A stretch of 64,000 bases of DNA from contig NZ_JAPZVQ010000002.1 of NCBI RefSeq assembly GCF_027622945.1, positions 77,840 to 141,839 of the forward strand, read 5' to 3'. Positions 8,117-16,653 of this stretch are shown here, in pieces (position 1 is the stretch's first letter; every line of letters begins with the position of its first letter). Below the pieces are notes generated by a model. It had not been told where the DNA came from and ran no database searches. It was given only the letters and a program-made list of their open reading frames with translations. The position numbers and the translations under genes were made by a program. The DNA comes from Glycomyces lechevalierae (GTDB lineage Bacteria; Actinomycetota; Actinomycetes; Mycobacteriales; Micromonosporaceae).

Positions 8117-8961
8117 TGCCCGGTATTGCACCAGCAATGGTGACGTCCAACGCGAACCACACCGCAATGCTCACCGATCTCGCCCCTTACCTGAACGGCA
8201 GCGCCATCGTCGAGGCCCTGACGCGTCTGCCCGCCCCGACCTTCGAACGGCTCCGGCAGGCCGTCTGGACGGTCCTGAGCCTGGACACCGGCACCGGCAC
8301 CGCCGAGCAGCACCACGTGCGCTCCGGCGGCGCGGGGGCCGGCGGGACGGCCGAGGCCGCGGGCCCCGGCCAGCACGACCCGAGCACCGACCAGGTCGAC
8401 GGCGACGAGGTCGCCGACCTCGTGGCGCGCGCCCAGGACGGCGACCCGAACGCCTTCGGCGAGATCTACGACCGCTACAGCGAGACGGTCTACCGCTACA
8501 TCTACTTCCGCGTGAACAACGCCCAGCTGGCCGAGGACCTCGCGTCCGAGACGTTCCTCCGGGCGCTGCGGCGCATCTCCAGCTTCAGCTGGCAGGGCCG
8601 GGCCTTCGGGGCCTGGCTGGTGACGATCGCGCGGAACCTGGTCGTCGACCACTTCAAGTCGGGCCGCTACCGGCTCGAGATCGTCAAACCCGACGTCCTG
8701 GGGACCGACTCCCCCGAGACCGACCCGACCACCTCGCCCGAGACCGCCGCACTGGAGAAGCTCACCAACGCCACCCTCCTCACCGCGGTCAAGAAGCTCA
8801 ACCCCGACCAGCAGGAGTGCATCGTCCTGCGGTTCCTCCAGGGGTTCACCGTCGCCGAGACCGCCCGCACCATGGGCAAGAACGAAGGCGCGGTCAAGGC
8901 GCTCCAGTACCGGGCCGTGCGCACCCTCGCGCGGCTCCTGCCGGACGGCTTCCGAGGTTGA
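8116..8961 (+). CDS. bldN: ECF-type sigma factor, BldN-like
   Basis: A 281-residue sigma-70 family protein: region 2 at ~98-185 (AFGEIYDRYSETVYRYIYFRV, AEDLASETFLRAL, WLVTIARNLVVDHF) and region 4 at ~215-275 (LNPDQQECIVLRFLQG, a helix-turn-helix, ALQYRAVRTLARLL). The ~95-residue N-terminal extension is unusual for ECF factors but known for BldN, which is made as a pro-protein and controls aerial hyphae and sheath proteins in Streptomyces. GTG at 8116 has GAGGAGG six bases upstream. The order rex, glutaredoxin, bldN, rsbN, HAD is that of streptomycetes, which strengthens the call. Confidence 0.85.
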   Translation: MPGIAPAMVTSNANHTAMLTDLAPYLNGSAIVEALTRLPAPTFERLRQAVWTVLSLDTGTGTAEQHHVRSGGAGAGGTAEAAGPGQHDPSTDQVDGDEVADLVARAQDGDPNAFGEIYDRYSETVYRYIYFRVNNAQLAEDLASETFLRALRRISSFSWQGRAFGAWLVTIARNLVVDHFKSGRYRLEIVKPDVLGTDSPETDPTTSPETAALEKLTNATLLTAVKKLNPDQQECIVLRFLQGFTVAETARTMGKNEGAVKALQYRAVRTLARLLPDGFRG

Positions 8962-9208
8962 GGTAGGCGTTTCCGATCCCTTTTCCACCTCTTCCTCCTG
9001 CATCACCGACGGCCGCAATGGCTGTCGGGAATGCGACAAAAACCCGTCTCCGCGGGCTCCGGCCCGCGAACCCGTCATCAGCGATCCGCCGGGCCCTACC
9101 CCGCCGGACCGACACTGCCAGGTCAGGGCCGTCAACCGGCCCTCTGCCGCCGTGGGATCGAGCCGCGAGGCGGACGAAGTGGTCCGCGTCGCAAGGTTCC
9201 CGGCGAAC

Positions 9209-9237
9209 CGTAACCTCAGGGGCTACTCGTGCGTTGT
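9209..9237 (+). promoter_or_regulatory. Candidate BldN-dependent promoter of rsbN
   Basis: CGTAAC (9209-9214), a 17-bp spacer, then CGTTGT (9232-9237), about 45 bases before the rsbN start. From memory this resembles promoters read by sigma BldN in Streptomyces, where rsbN is itself a target. The rest of the 320-base gap 8962-9283 shows no gene. Confidence 0.55.
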
Positions 9238-9283
9238 TCTCAGTACAGGAGCAGGATCCATGCAGTGAGAGGGGGTGTGCCCG

Positions 9284-10462
9284 GTGACTTTGAACCCTAT
9301 GGAGCGCCGCCGCGCGGAGGAATTCGCACGGCTGCTTGACTCCGAGGACCCCGCCCTCCCTCACCAGCGCAGCGCTGACCCGATGTCAGCGCGCACCGAC
9401 GCCGCGGAGGCCTTCGCCGAACTCGTCGGCGTCACCGAACGGCTCGGCGGACTCGGCGAGCAGCTCATGGCGGCCAGCCGGCCGTCGCAGCACTGGCAGG
9501 ACGCCACCAGGCGGCGGCTCATGGCCGTCGCCGCAGAAGAAGGCATCGGCGTCACCGCCCGGGCCCGCGCCAGCGCGGTCGTGCCCGAGACCAAGCGGGC
9601 GCCCGTGACCGAGGACATGTTCCCGCGCCGCCCGCGCGGCGGCAGGCGCCTCGCGATCGTCGCGGCCCTGCTCACCGGCACCGTCGCCGTCTCCGGGGTC
9701 TCCGCGGCCTCGGGCGACGCCCTGCCGGGCGAGACGCTGTACGGCGTCAAGCGCTCCACCGAGCGGGCGCAGCTCGCCTTGGCGGGCAACGACCTCGGGC
9801 GCGCGCAGCTCTACCTCGAGTTCGCGCGCACCCGCATCCAGGAGGCCGCCGACGTCGTCGGGGACGACGCCGCGGTGGCGAGCGCGCTCAGCGACGCGAC
9901 CGGGGAGCTGCGCAGCGGCACCCGGCTGCTCGGCGAGATCGCCGTGGAGAGCGGCGACCCGGCCCCGCTCGACTACATCGACCTGTTCACCAACGAGCAC
10001 CGCTGGGTCCTCGACGACCTCGTGGCCGACCTCGACGGCGAGGCGCTCGAGGCCGGCGAGGAGCTGGCCGCGGTGCTCGAAGCGGCCGCGGTGCGGTCGG
10101 TGGAGCTGCGCGGCGCGCTGGACTGCACCGAGGCCGGCGGCGAGAGCGACGACATGGGCCCGATCCCGGGCTCGTGTGTGAAGGACGCGGTCGACGCGAC
10201 CGTCCCGGACGAGACGGGCGGCTCCGACGGCGCCGCGACCGGTGCGGCCGAGACCGGCAGCGACGAGGCCGAGGGCGAGCCTGAGGGCGAAGCGGAGCCG
10301 ACGGCGGGCGACAGCCCGGCCGGGGGCGGCGAAACGCCCCAGACGGAACCGGCCACGGGCGGCGCGAGCGACCCGGCCACGACCGGCGAACCCGCCGCTG
10401 AGACCGAGGACGAGGACGTCCTGGGCGAACTGGGCGGCATCATCTCGAAGCTTTTCGATTGA
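9284..10462 (+). CDS. rsbN: RsbN-like membrane anti-sigma factor (DUF5667)
   Basis: A 392-residue protein directly after bldN. The N-terminal ~115 residues are cytoplasmic (sigma-binding part in RsbN); one membrane segment lies at ~122-142 (RLAIVAALLTGTVAVSGVSA). It is followed by the DUF5667 motif SGDALPGETLYGVKRSTERAQ and a helical domain, then an acidic, low-complexity Glu/Ala/Gly/Thr tail (~300-380). In Streptomyces RsbN holds BldN inactive. GTG at 9284 has AGGGGG at seven bases; the GTG at 9275 is too close to it. The long extracytoplasmic acidic tail is longer than I expect for the family. Confidence 0.75.
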   Translation: MTLNPMERRRAEEFARLLDSEDPALPHQRSADPMSARTDAAEAFAELVGVTERLGGLGEQLMAASRPSQHWQDATRRRLMAVAAEEGIGVTARARASAVVPETKRAPVTEDMFPRRPRGGRRLAIVAALLTGTVAVSGVSAASGDALPGETLYGVKRSTERAQLALAGNDLGRAQLYLEFARTRIQEAADVVGDDAAVASALSDATGELRSGTRLLGEIAVESGDPAPLDYIDLFTNEHRWVLDDLVADLDGEALEAGEELAAVLEAAAVRSVELRGALDCTEAGGESDDMGPIPGSCVKDAVDATVPDETGGSDGAATGAAETGSDEAEGEPEGEAEPTAGDSPAGGGETPQTEPATGGASDPATTGEPAAETEDEDVLGELGGIISKLFD

Positions 10463-10530
10463 GCGGCGACCCTGCGGGGTACGACCGTTGCGGGTCGGCG
10501 ACGACCCGGGAGTTACAAGGTGTGGAGTAC

Positions 10531-10562
10531 CGGGCCGGGGCGCCGAGAAGCGTCCCGGCCCG
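10531..10562 (+). terminator. Hairpin after rsbN
   Basis: CGGGCCGGG (10531-10539) pairs with CCCGGCCCG (10554-10562), loop 14 nt, no U-tract. A likely actinomycete-type terminator. Confidence 0.4.
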
Positions 10563-10696
10563 CCGACGCCACCGCCCGGGCCGACCGCGCTCGGACCGTG
10601 CAAACGACGCAATGCGGCCGAGCGCTTCCCAACCCACGTAACCGTGTCCATATAACCAGGGCCACACTGGAAATTCACCAGGCTCGCGTCCTGGCG

Positions 10697-10727
10697 TTAC
10701 AGGGCGTCTTCCTGAGGCTTGTAGGCT
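10697..10727 (+). promoter_or_regulatory. Putative promoter of the HAD phosphatase gene
   Basis: TTACAG, 19-bp spacer, TAGGCT; the GTG start at 10734 follows six bases later, suggesting a leaderless mRNA. The spacer is longer than ideal. Confidence 0.4.
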
Positions 10728-10733
10728 TTTAGA

Positions 10734-11624
10734 GTGTCTGAGATCGAGGCTTCCTCCACCGCCTCCGCCACACCCCGTCCACGAACCGTGCGGGCTGGCG
10801 GCTCCGCGCTGACCCATTCCGTCGTCGTCGAGCCCGCCGCGCCGGGAGACGACGAACTCGCCCACCTCCCCACCGCCGCCTTCTTCGACGTCGACAACAC
10901 CCTCATGCACGGCGCGTCCACGTACTGGCTCGCCCGTGCGCTCGCCAAGCACGGCGTCCTCTCCGGGCGCGACATCCTCAGCTTCGCGTGGAAGCAGGCC
11001 CGCTTCAAGTTCGGGGCCGAGAACCACGGCCACATCTCCTCGGTGAAGTCCTCCGCGCTCGAACTCGTCGCCGGCTTCCCCGTCGAGGAGATGCGCAAGC
11101 TCTGCGAAGAGGTCGTCGACCGCGACATCTCCCCGCGCATCCTCGCGCCCGTGCGCCGCCTCGCCGAACGCCACCTCGAGTCCGACCAGGAGGTGTGGCT
11201 CGTGACGGCCAGCCCGGTCGAGCTCGCCGGGGTCCTCGCCTCGCGCCTGGGCCTGACCGGGGCGCTCGGCACGATCGCCGAGATCGAGGACGGCTGCTAC
11301 ACCGGCCGCCTCGTCGGCGACCTCATGCACGGCCCCGCGAAGGCCGCCGGGCTCGAACAGCTCGCGGCCGAGCGCGGCCTCAACCTGGAGCAGTGCACCG
11401 CGTACTCGGACTCGGCGAACGACCTGCCGATGCTCCGCAAGGTGGGCCGCGCCATCGCCGTCAACCCGGACACGCGCCTCGCCCGCCAGGCCCGCCACTA
11501 CGGCTGGCCCGTCCTCGACTACCGGCGCGGGCGCCGCGCCGCGAAGCTCGCGCTGCCCACCGCGGCCGCCGCGGGCGTCGGCGCCGGACTGCTGTACCTG
11601 TACAAGTCCCGCGAACGGGACTAG
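10734..11624 (+). CDS. HAD-IB family phosphatase with C-terminal membrane helix
   Basis: A 296-residue phosphoserine-phosphatase-like hydrolase. Motif I is FFDVDNTL (nucleophile D52, acid D54), motif II lies in VWLVTASP, and motif IV is YSDSANDLPML. A hydrophobic segment near the C-terminus (TAAAAGVGAGLLYLY) is followed by basic residues, so it may sit on the membrane. The homologous gene follows bldN-rsbN in Streptomyces. The substrate is not known; phospholipid-derived or amino-acid phosphates are possible for this subfamily. Confidence 0.8.
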   Translation: MSEIEASSTASATPRPRTVRAGGSALTHSVVVEPAAPGDDELAHLPTAAFFDVDNTLMHGASTYWLARALAKHGVLSGRDILSFAWKQARFKFGAENHGHISSVKSSALELVAGFPVEEMRKLCEEVVDRDISPRILAPVRRLAERHLESDQEVWLVTASPVELAGVLASRLGLTGALGTIAEIEDGCYTGRLVGDLMHGPAKAAGLEQLAAERGLNLEQCTAYSDSANDLPMLRKVGRAIAVNPDTRLARQARHYGWPVLDYRRGRRAAKLALPTAAAAGVGAGLLYLYKSRERD

Positions 11625-11677
11625 GCGCGCCCGGCCGCGGGCCGGTTGGAACACGAAGGGGCGCGACCATAGACGAC

Positions 11678-12781
11678 GTGGCGCAGCGGCTCACCCTCGC
11701 GGGCGCGGCGGTGCTCGCCGTCGCCTGGCTCGCCTGGCCCTCCCCCGACCGGCCCGAGACGACGCCCGTCCCGGAGACCGCGCCGACGGTGTGGGAGACC
11801 TGGGACGCCGAACCGGTCGACGTGCCCGGACAGATCGACGGCCTGGCGTGGACGCCGCTCCTCGTCCTCGACCCGGCCCCTGACGGCTCGGCCCCTGGCA
11901 CCGATGCGCTCATCGGCACCGACGAGGCCGGGAACCTGCTCTATGTGGAGCAGCCCGCCGAAGGCGACGCCACGGTCGACGTCGTCGCCGAGCCCGGCGG
12001 CGTCCCGGGCGTGGTCGCCGTGGCGGCCACCGAGGAGCGTCTGGCGTGGCTCCAGTCCGTGCCGGACGCGCAGGGCCGGGTCGTCTCCGAGCTGTGGACC
12101 GCCGAACGCGGGCCCGACGGCAGGCCCGGCGAGGCCGCGCTGCTCACCGCCGACACCGGCGACGTGATCACCGCCGGGAGTGCCTACGACCTCCAGTTCG
12201 CCGCCGAAGGGCTGCACTGGCTCTCGACCGCCCGCGGCGAGAACCTGATCACCGAGCACCGGTCGGTCCCCGTCGCGGGCGGCGAGGTCGAGGTCGTCGG
12301 GCACCGCGGGGCGTGGCAGGCCGCCGCCTGGCCGTGGCTCGCCAGCGCCGGCTCCGACTCGCTCGGCGGGGCGCAGCTGGTGCGCACCGACACCGGCGCG
12401 GGCGTCAAGGTGTTCTCGGGCTCGGACGAGCTGACGCTGTGCTCGGCGACGTGGTGCCGGCTGATCGTGACCGCCGACGACGGGTCGCGCGTCGACCTCG
12501 TCCGTCCAGACGGGAGCGACCGGGTGACGATCGCCGAGGGGTTCACGTCGGCGGTGTCGCCGGACGTCGGGCTCGTCGACCGGTTCGAGCCGCTCGCGGC
12601 GTCGCAGGCGGCCCAGGGCGATGCGACCGCGGTGACGCTCTTCGACCTCCAAGCGGGCGAGGAGTACCTGGTGGCCTCGAGCGCGGGGCAGACGGGCGCG
12701 GACGCGCGGTGCCTGTGGTGGTCGACGGGGACGGGCGAACTGCTCGAATGGCACGTGCTGGACCTCACGGACCTCGCTTAA
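11678..12781 (+). CDS. Secreted or membrane-anchored protein of unknown function
   Basis: About 367 residues: a hydrophobic N-terminal helix (LAGAAVLAVAWLAW), a Pro/Thr/Glu stretch, then repeated short beta strands with Asp/Gly turns and several WT or LW strand ends, suggesting a beta-propeller-like exported domain. Two cysteines lie close together (LCSATWC). No family is recognised. The first usual start is GTG at 11678, which lacks a ribosome binding site; AAGGGG sits seven bases before an in-frame ATA at 11669 instead. It lies between the HAD and folP genes, with folP possibly coupled. Confidence 0.6.
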   Translation: MAQRLTLAGAAVLAVAWLAWPSPDRPETTPVPETAPTVWETWDAEPVDVPGQIDGLAWTPLLVLDPAPDGSAPGTDALIGTDEAGNLLYVEQPAEGDATVDVVAEPGGVPGVVAVAATEERLAWLQSVPDAQGRVVSELWTAERGPDGRPGEAALLTADTGDVITAGSAYDLQFAAEGLHWLSTARGENLITEHRSVPVAGGEVEVVGHRGAWQAAAWPWLASAGSDSLGGAQLVRTDTGAGVKVFSGSDELTLCSATWCRLIVTADDGSRVDLVRPDGSDRVTIAEGFTSAVSPDVGLVDRFEPLAASQAAQGDATAVTLFDLQAGEEYLVASSAGQTGADARCLWWSTGTGELLEWHVLDLTDLA

Positions 12782-12822
12782 TGCGAGGCGTTCGCGCACG
12801 GGGCCCGGGTAACGTCGATGCC

Positions 12823-13674
12823 GTGACCACACCGTCAGACCCCAGCGCACCCCAGGAGCCGGCCCGGCCCGAGATCATGGGCGTCCTCAATGTCACGCCC
12901 GACTCGTTCTCCGACGGCGGCCGCTATCTCGACTTCGGGGACGCGGTGGCGCACGGCGAGCAGATGGCCGCCGAGGGCGCGGACCTGATCGACGTGGGCG
13001 GGGAGTCGACGCGGCCGGGCGCGGACCGGGTGGACCCGGCGACCGAGATCGCGCGGGTGGTGGACGTGGTGGCGGCGCTGTCCGAACGGGGCCTTGCCGT
13101 CTCGATCGACACGACCCGGGCGGCGGTGGCCGCGGCGGCGATCGCGGCCGGCGCGAGCGTCGTCAACGACGTGTCGGGCGGCCTGGCCGACCCGGACATG
13201 GCGCGGGTCGTGGCGGACACGGGCGTGCGGTGGGTGCTCATGCACTGGCGCGGGCATTCGGCGGACATGCAGCGGCTCCAGCACTATGAGAACGTGGTCG
13301 CCGACGTGAAGGCCGAGCTGGAGGACCGGGTCGAGGCGGCCCTGGACTCCGGTGTGGACCGGTCGAAGCTGATCCTCGACCCGGGGCTGGGGTTCGCGAA
13401 GACCGCCGAGCACAACTGGCGGCTCTCGGCGCACCTGGACGAGTTCGTGGCGCTGGGGTACCCGGTGCTGTTCGGGTCCTCGCGCAAGTCGTACCTCGGG
13501 AAGCTCCTGGAGGACGAGAGCGGGAAGCCGCGCCCGGTGGGGCAGCGGGAGGCCGCGACGCTCGCGACCTCGCTGCTGGCGTTCGAGGCGGGCGCGTGGG
13601 GCGTGCGGGTGCACGACGTGGCCGGGACGGCCGACGCGCGGGCCGTGTGGCTGGCCACGCGCCGGGCCCGGTAG
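12823..13674 (+). CDS. folP: Dihydropteroate synthase
   Basis: A 283-residue TIM-barrel enzyme joining p-aminobenzoate to dihydropterin pyrophosphate in folate synthesis. Diagnostic motifs are IMGVLNVTPDSFSDGG, LIDVGGESTRPGA, SIDTTRAAVA, VNDVSGG, LDPGLGFAK and FGSSRKSYLG. GTG at 12823 follows TAACGT at seven bases (possible leaderless start). An in-frame ATG at 12781 overlaps the previous stop (TAATG) and would add 14 residues by coupling. No other folate genes are adjacent. Confidence 0.92.
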   Translation: MTTPSDPSAPQEPARPEIMGVLNVTPDSFSDGGRYLDFGDAVAHGEQMAAEGADLIDVGGESTRPGADRVDPATEIARVVDVVAALSERGLAVSIDTTRAAVAAAAIAAGASVVNDVSGGLADPDMARVVADTGVRWVLMHWRGHSADMQRLQHYENVVADVKAELEDRVEAALDSGVDRSKLILDPGLGFAKTAEHNWRLSAHLDEFVALGYPVLFGSSRKSYLGKLLEDESGKPRPVGQREAATLATSLLAFEAGAWGVRVHDVAGTADARAVWLATRRAR

Positions 13675-13838
13675 CTGACGGATCGGCGACAACACGGTGG
13701 CGGCGCGCCGCACCTGCGGTGGGGCCTGACCAGGCGTGGAGCAGTTCCTCGATCGGACCGGCGGGATTGCGAGCGCATCTCGAAACTTGGAACAACGGTT
13801 GCGGGTGCGGCTGTCACACCCGTAGCATTCGGCTCGTA

Positions 13839-13953
13839 CTTCATCCAGAGCAGCTGAGGGGTCCGGCCCTGCGACGCTGCGGCAACCACCGACCCGCCCT
13901 TCGGGGGCAGGCGGCAGGTGCCAATTCCGGCCCGCTGCGCGGGGAAGATGAGG
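13839..13953 (+). ncRNA. SAM riboswitch (S-box clan) of threonine synthase
   Basis: Core elements in order: closing helix P1 5' arm 13839-13845, AGAG then P2 GCAGC (13850-13854) pairing with GCTGC (13876-13880) around an AGGG/CCCT helix, GGCAACC after P2, and AGGTGCCAATTCC (13916-13928), ending with the P1 3' arm GATGAGG (13947-13953). These are the conserved blocks of SAM-I/SAM-IV aptamers. The P1 3' arm shares bases with the thrC ribosome binding site (AGGGAGGAG, 13951-13959), so SAM binding should block translation. Subclass was not resolved by eye. Confidence 0.85.
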
Positions 13954-13968
13954 GAGGAGCCTTCTCGT

Positions 13969-15231
13969 ATGTCCAATGCGCTTTTCGAAGACAGCCCGGC
14001 CAAGGGCCTGATCTGCCGCAACTGCAACGCCACCTATGACCTGGTCGCCCAGCACGCCTGTTGGCAGTGTTTCGGGCCGCTCGAGGTCGACTACGACCAG
14101 GCCGAGCTGGCGAAGGTCACGCGCGAGCAGATCGAGGCCGGCCCGCAGAACATCTGGCGGTACGCGCCGCTGCTGCCCGTCGGCGTCCACCCCGAGGACC
14201 GGGTGAGCCTCAACCCCGGTCTGACCCCGCTCATCGACGCGAAGAACCTCGCGAAGGCCCTGGGCATGCGCCAGCTCTGGGTGAAGGACGACTCGGCGAA
14301 CCCCACCCACTCGTTCAAGGACCGGGTCGTGTCGACCGCGGTCTCGGCCGCGAAGAAGCTCGGCTTCGACCGGTTCGCGTGCGCCTCGACGGGCAACCTG
14401 GCGAACTCGGTGGCCGCGCACGCCGCCCGCGCGGGCGTGCCGTCGATCGTGTTCATCCCGCACGACTTGGAGCCGGGCAAGATCGTGCAGTCCGCGATCT
14501 ACGGCGGCCAGCTCATCGCGGTGCAGGGCTCGTACGACGACGTGAACCGGCTGTGCTCGGAGCTGACCGAGACGGACGACTTCGAGACGACGGCGTTCGT
14601 GAACGTCAACATCCGCCCGTACTACGCCGAGGGTTCGAAGACCCTCGGGTACGAGGTGGCCGAGCAGCTCGGGTGGCGGCTGCCGGAGCAGGTCGTGGTG
14701 CCGATGGCCTCGGGCGAGCTGCTGACCAAGATCCACAAGGCGTTCGAGGAGTCGGCCGAGATCGGGCTCGTCGAGCCGGGCAAGGTGCGGGTGTTCGGCG
14801 CGCAGTCGGCCGGGTGCAGCCCGATCGCGGACGCGTACGCCGAGGGCACGGACGTGATCACGCCGGTGAAGCCCACGGGCATCGCGAAGAGCCTCAACAT
14901 CGGCGACCCGGCGGCCGGGCCGTATGCGATCGAGGCGTGCCGGTCCACGGGCGGCGGCATGGCGAAGGTGACGGACGACGAGATCCGCGAGGGGGTGCGG
15001 CTGCTGGCTGCCACCACCGGTGTGTTCGCTGAAACGGCCGGCGGCGTGGTCGTCGCTACGCTCCGTAAGCTCCTGGAGTCGGGTCAGTTGGACCCGGAGG
15101 CCGAGACCGTCATTTACAACACCGGTGAGGGCCTCAAGACACTTGACGCAGTGTCCTCGCTGGTCGGGCCGACGCACACGGTGAAGCCGTCGTTGAAGGC
15201 GGCGAAGGAAGCGGGACTTCTCGAGTCCTGA
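13969..15231 (+). CDS. thrC: Threonine synthase
   Basis: A 420-residue PLP enzyme converting O-phosphohomoserine to threonine. PLP lysine K117 is in NPTHSFKDR; the STGNLANSVAAHA phosphate loop and KPTGIAKSLNIGDP follow. The N-terminus carries four cysteines (C16, C19, C31, C34) as a zinc-ribbon-like element, as in many actinobacterial forms. ATG at 13969 has GGAGG nine bases upstream; more upstream starts fall inside the riboswitch. Control is probably translational through the SAM aptamer. It stands alone, without thrA or thrB nearby. Confidence 0.93.
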   Translation: MSNALFEDSPAKGLICRNCNATYDLVAQHACWQCFGPLEVDYDQAELAKVTREQIEAGPQNIWRYAPLLPVGVHPEDRVSLNPGLTPLIDAKNLAKALGMRQLWVKDDSANPTHSFKDRVVSTAVSAAKKLGFDRFACASTGNLANSVAAHAARAGVPSIVFIPHDLEPGKIVQSAIYGGQLIAVQGSYDDVNRLCSELTETDDFETTAFVNVNIRPYYAEGSKTLGYEVAEQLGWRLPEQVVVPMASGELLTKIHKAFEESAEIGLVEPGKVRVFGAQSAGCSPIADAYAEGTDVITPVKPTGIAKSLNIGDPAAGPYAIEACRSTGGGMAKVTDDEIREGVRLLAATTGVFAETAGGVVVATLRKLLESGQLDPEAETVIYNTGEGLKTLDAVSSLVGPTHTVKPSLKAAKEAGLLES

Positions 15232-15240
15232 ATGGAGTCG

Positions 15241-15281
15241 GGAGTTTTGGAAAGTGGACTGTCAAACGCTTTCCGAACTCC
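15241..15281 (+). terminator. Terminator after thrC
   Basis: GGAGTTTTGGAAAG (15241-15254) pairs with CTTTCCGAACTCC (15269-15281) with one small bulge, ten bases past the stop, followed by an AT-richer stretch. Confidence 0.55.
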
Positions 15282-15630
15282 TGAAATTATCACTCAGTGT
15301 GACCGTTGTGAAGGCTTGTGTCGGGTACCCGACAAAGAGAAGCGAAGTTCGGGTCTTGACCGTATTCACTGAATAGGCAAGAATTCTTCTTGCGGGAGGC
15401 CGCAGCCGTCCTGTCGCCACTCACCCGGTTGACTGCGAGTCCTGGGGCTAGAACGTGTCGAGCAGCGCCAGCCGGTGTCAGGAACTGCGGTCTCCCGACC
15501 ACTCCGCTTCCCTGCCTGCGGCATTCACCTTCCTCTATAGGTGCCCGGATCGCCACGCCCCCAAACCTTTCCGCGTTCATCGGCGCGCAATGCACTTGCC
15601 TGTCCCGTTCCACTGCGCGAGACTCGGCGG
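15282..15630. other. Gene-free stretch with palindrome and possible promoter
   Basis: No convincing gene. It contains the perfect 16-bp palindrome TGTCGGGTACCCGACA (15319-15334) and a promoter-like TTGACC (15356-15361), 17-bp spacer, AAGAAT (15379-15384) on the + strand, 246 bases before the next start. The palindrome just upstream of -35 suits an operator. Confidence 0.4.
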
Positions 15631-16653
15631 ATGACGCATTTCGACATCGTGCCGGTCGACCCCGGCGATCCCGCGCAGGTCCGCGCGCGCCTCGCGGTCA
15701 TGGGGGCCGTGGACGCCCACGACCACGCCGGCACCCGCCACTTCAATCCGGCCCACGCGCTCGCCGCGAGCGTGGTGGGCCGCAACGACGTCCGCAGCGA
15801 ACGCTGGGTCGCGGTCTGCGACGGGCGGGTCCTGGGGTACGCCGACGCCACGATGCCGCTGCTCGACAACACGCATTCCGTGTACGTCGACCTGGGCGTC
15901 CATCCCGACGAGCGGCGGCGCGGGGTCGGCTCGGGCCTCTTGCGCCACGTGGAGGAGCGCGCCGCCGAGGAGGGCCGGAGCGCGCTCTCGACATGGATAC
16001 TCGCGCCGGGCGAGGGCGCGCCGGAGGTGCGCACCGAGGGCGCCGCGTTCGCGGTCGGCAAGGGCTACCAGCTGTCCCTGAACTGCGCCGTCCGCGCGGT
16101 CGAGCTCGACACGGTCGACGAGGCGGCGCTCGACCGGCTGTGGGACGAGGTCGCGGCGAAGGCCGCCGACTTCGACCTCGTCGCGTTCGAGGGGCTGCCG
16201 CCGGAGCGGATCATCGACGGCATGGCGTACCTCCACGCCCGCATGTACACGGACATGCCGTTGGGCGAGTGGGACCTCCAGGAGGCGGCCATCGACCGCG
16301 ACCGCCTCGCGGGCTGGTCCGAGATGCGCCGCCTGCGCGGCGAACTGCACCTCCAGGTCGCTGCCGTGCACCGGGAGAGCGGCGAGGTCGCCGGGTTCAC
16401 GGAGATCATCGTCGAGGCCGGTTCGGAGTTCGACTGCTTCCAGGGGGACACGATCGTCGACCCGCGCTTCCGCGGGCACCGGCTCGGCACGCTGCTGAAG
16501 ATCGCGAACCAGCGGGCGGTGCGGTCGTGGCGGCCGCGCATGCGGTTCGTGTGGACCGGCAACGCCGTCTCGAACGACCACATGATCGCCATCAACGAGT
16601 CGGTCGGGTACCGGCTGGTGTGCGAGGAGAACGTCTACCAGAAGAAGCGCTAG
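15631..16653 (+). CDS. Tandem GNAT-domain N-acetyltransferase
   Basis: A 340-residue protein with two GNAT folds. The first (~1-165) has the acetyl-CoA loop HPDERRRGVGSGLL; the second (~175-340) has DPRFRGHRLGTLLK and the C-terminal NESVGYRLVCEENVYQK. Double-GNAT proteins of this type in actinomycetes include aminoglycoside or mycothiol-type acetyltransferases, but no substrate can be assigned here. ATG at 15631 starts right at the first domain; its ribosome binding site is weak. The stop overlaps the stop of the convergent glycosyltransferase gene as CTAG. Confidence 0.8.
   Translation: MTHFDIVPVDPGDPAQVRARLAVMGAVDAHDHAGTRHFNPAHALAASVVGRNDVRSERWVAVCDGRVLGYADATMPLLDNTHSVYVDLGVHPDERRRGVGSGLLRHVEERAAEEGRSALSTWILAPGEGAPEVRTEGAAFAVGKGYQLSLNCAVRAVELDTVDEAALDRLWDEVAAKAADFDLVAFEGLPPERIIDGMAYLHARMYTDMPLGEWDLQEAAIDRDRLAGWSEMRRLRGELHLQVAAVHRESGEVAGFTEIIVEAGSEFDCFQGDTIVDPRFRGHRLGTLLKIANQRAVRSWRPRMRFVWTGNAVSNDHMIAINESVGYRLVCEENVYQKKR

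Noticed and set aside
15290..15613. 107-codon minus-strand frame in the gap after thrC
   Set aside because: No ribosome binding site or recognisable domain; overlaps the palindrome and a promoter-like sequence.
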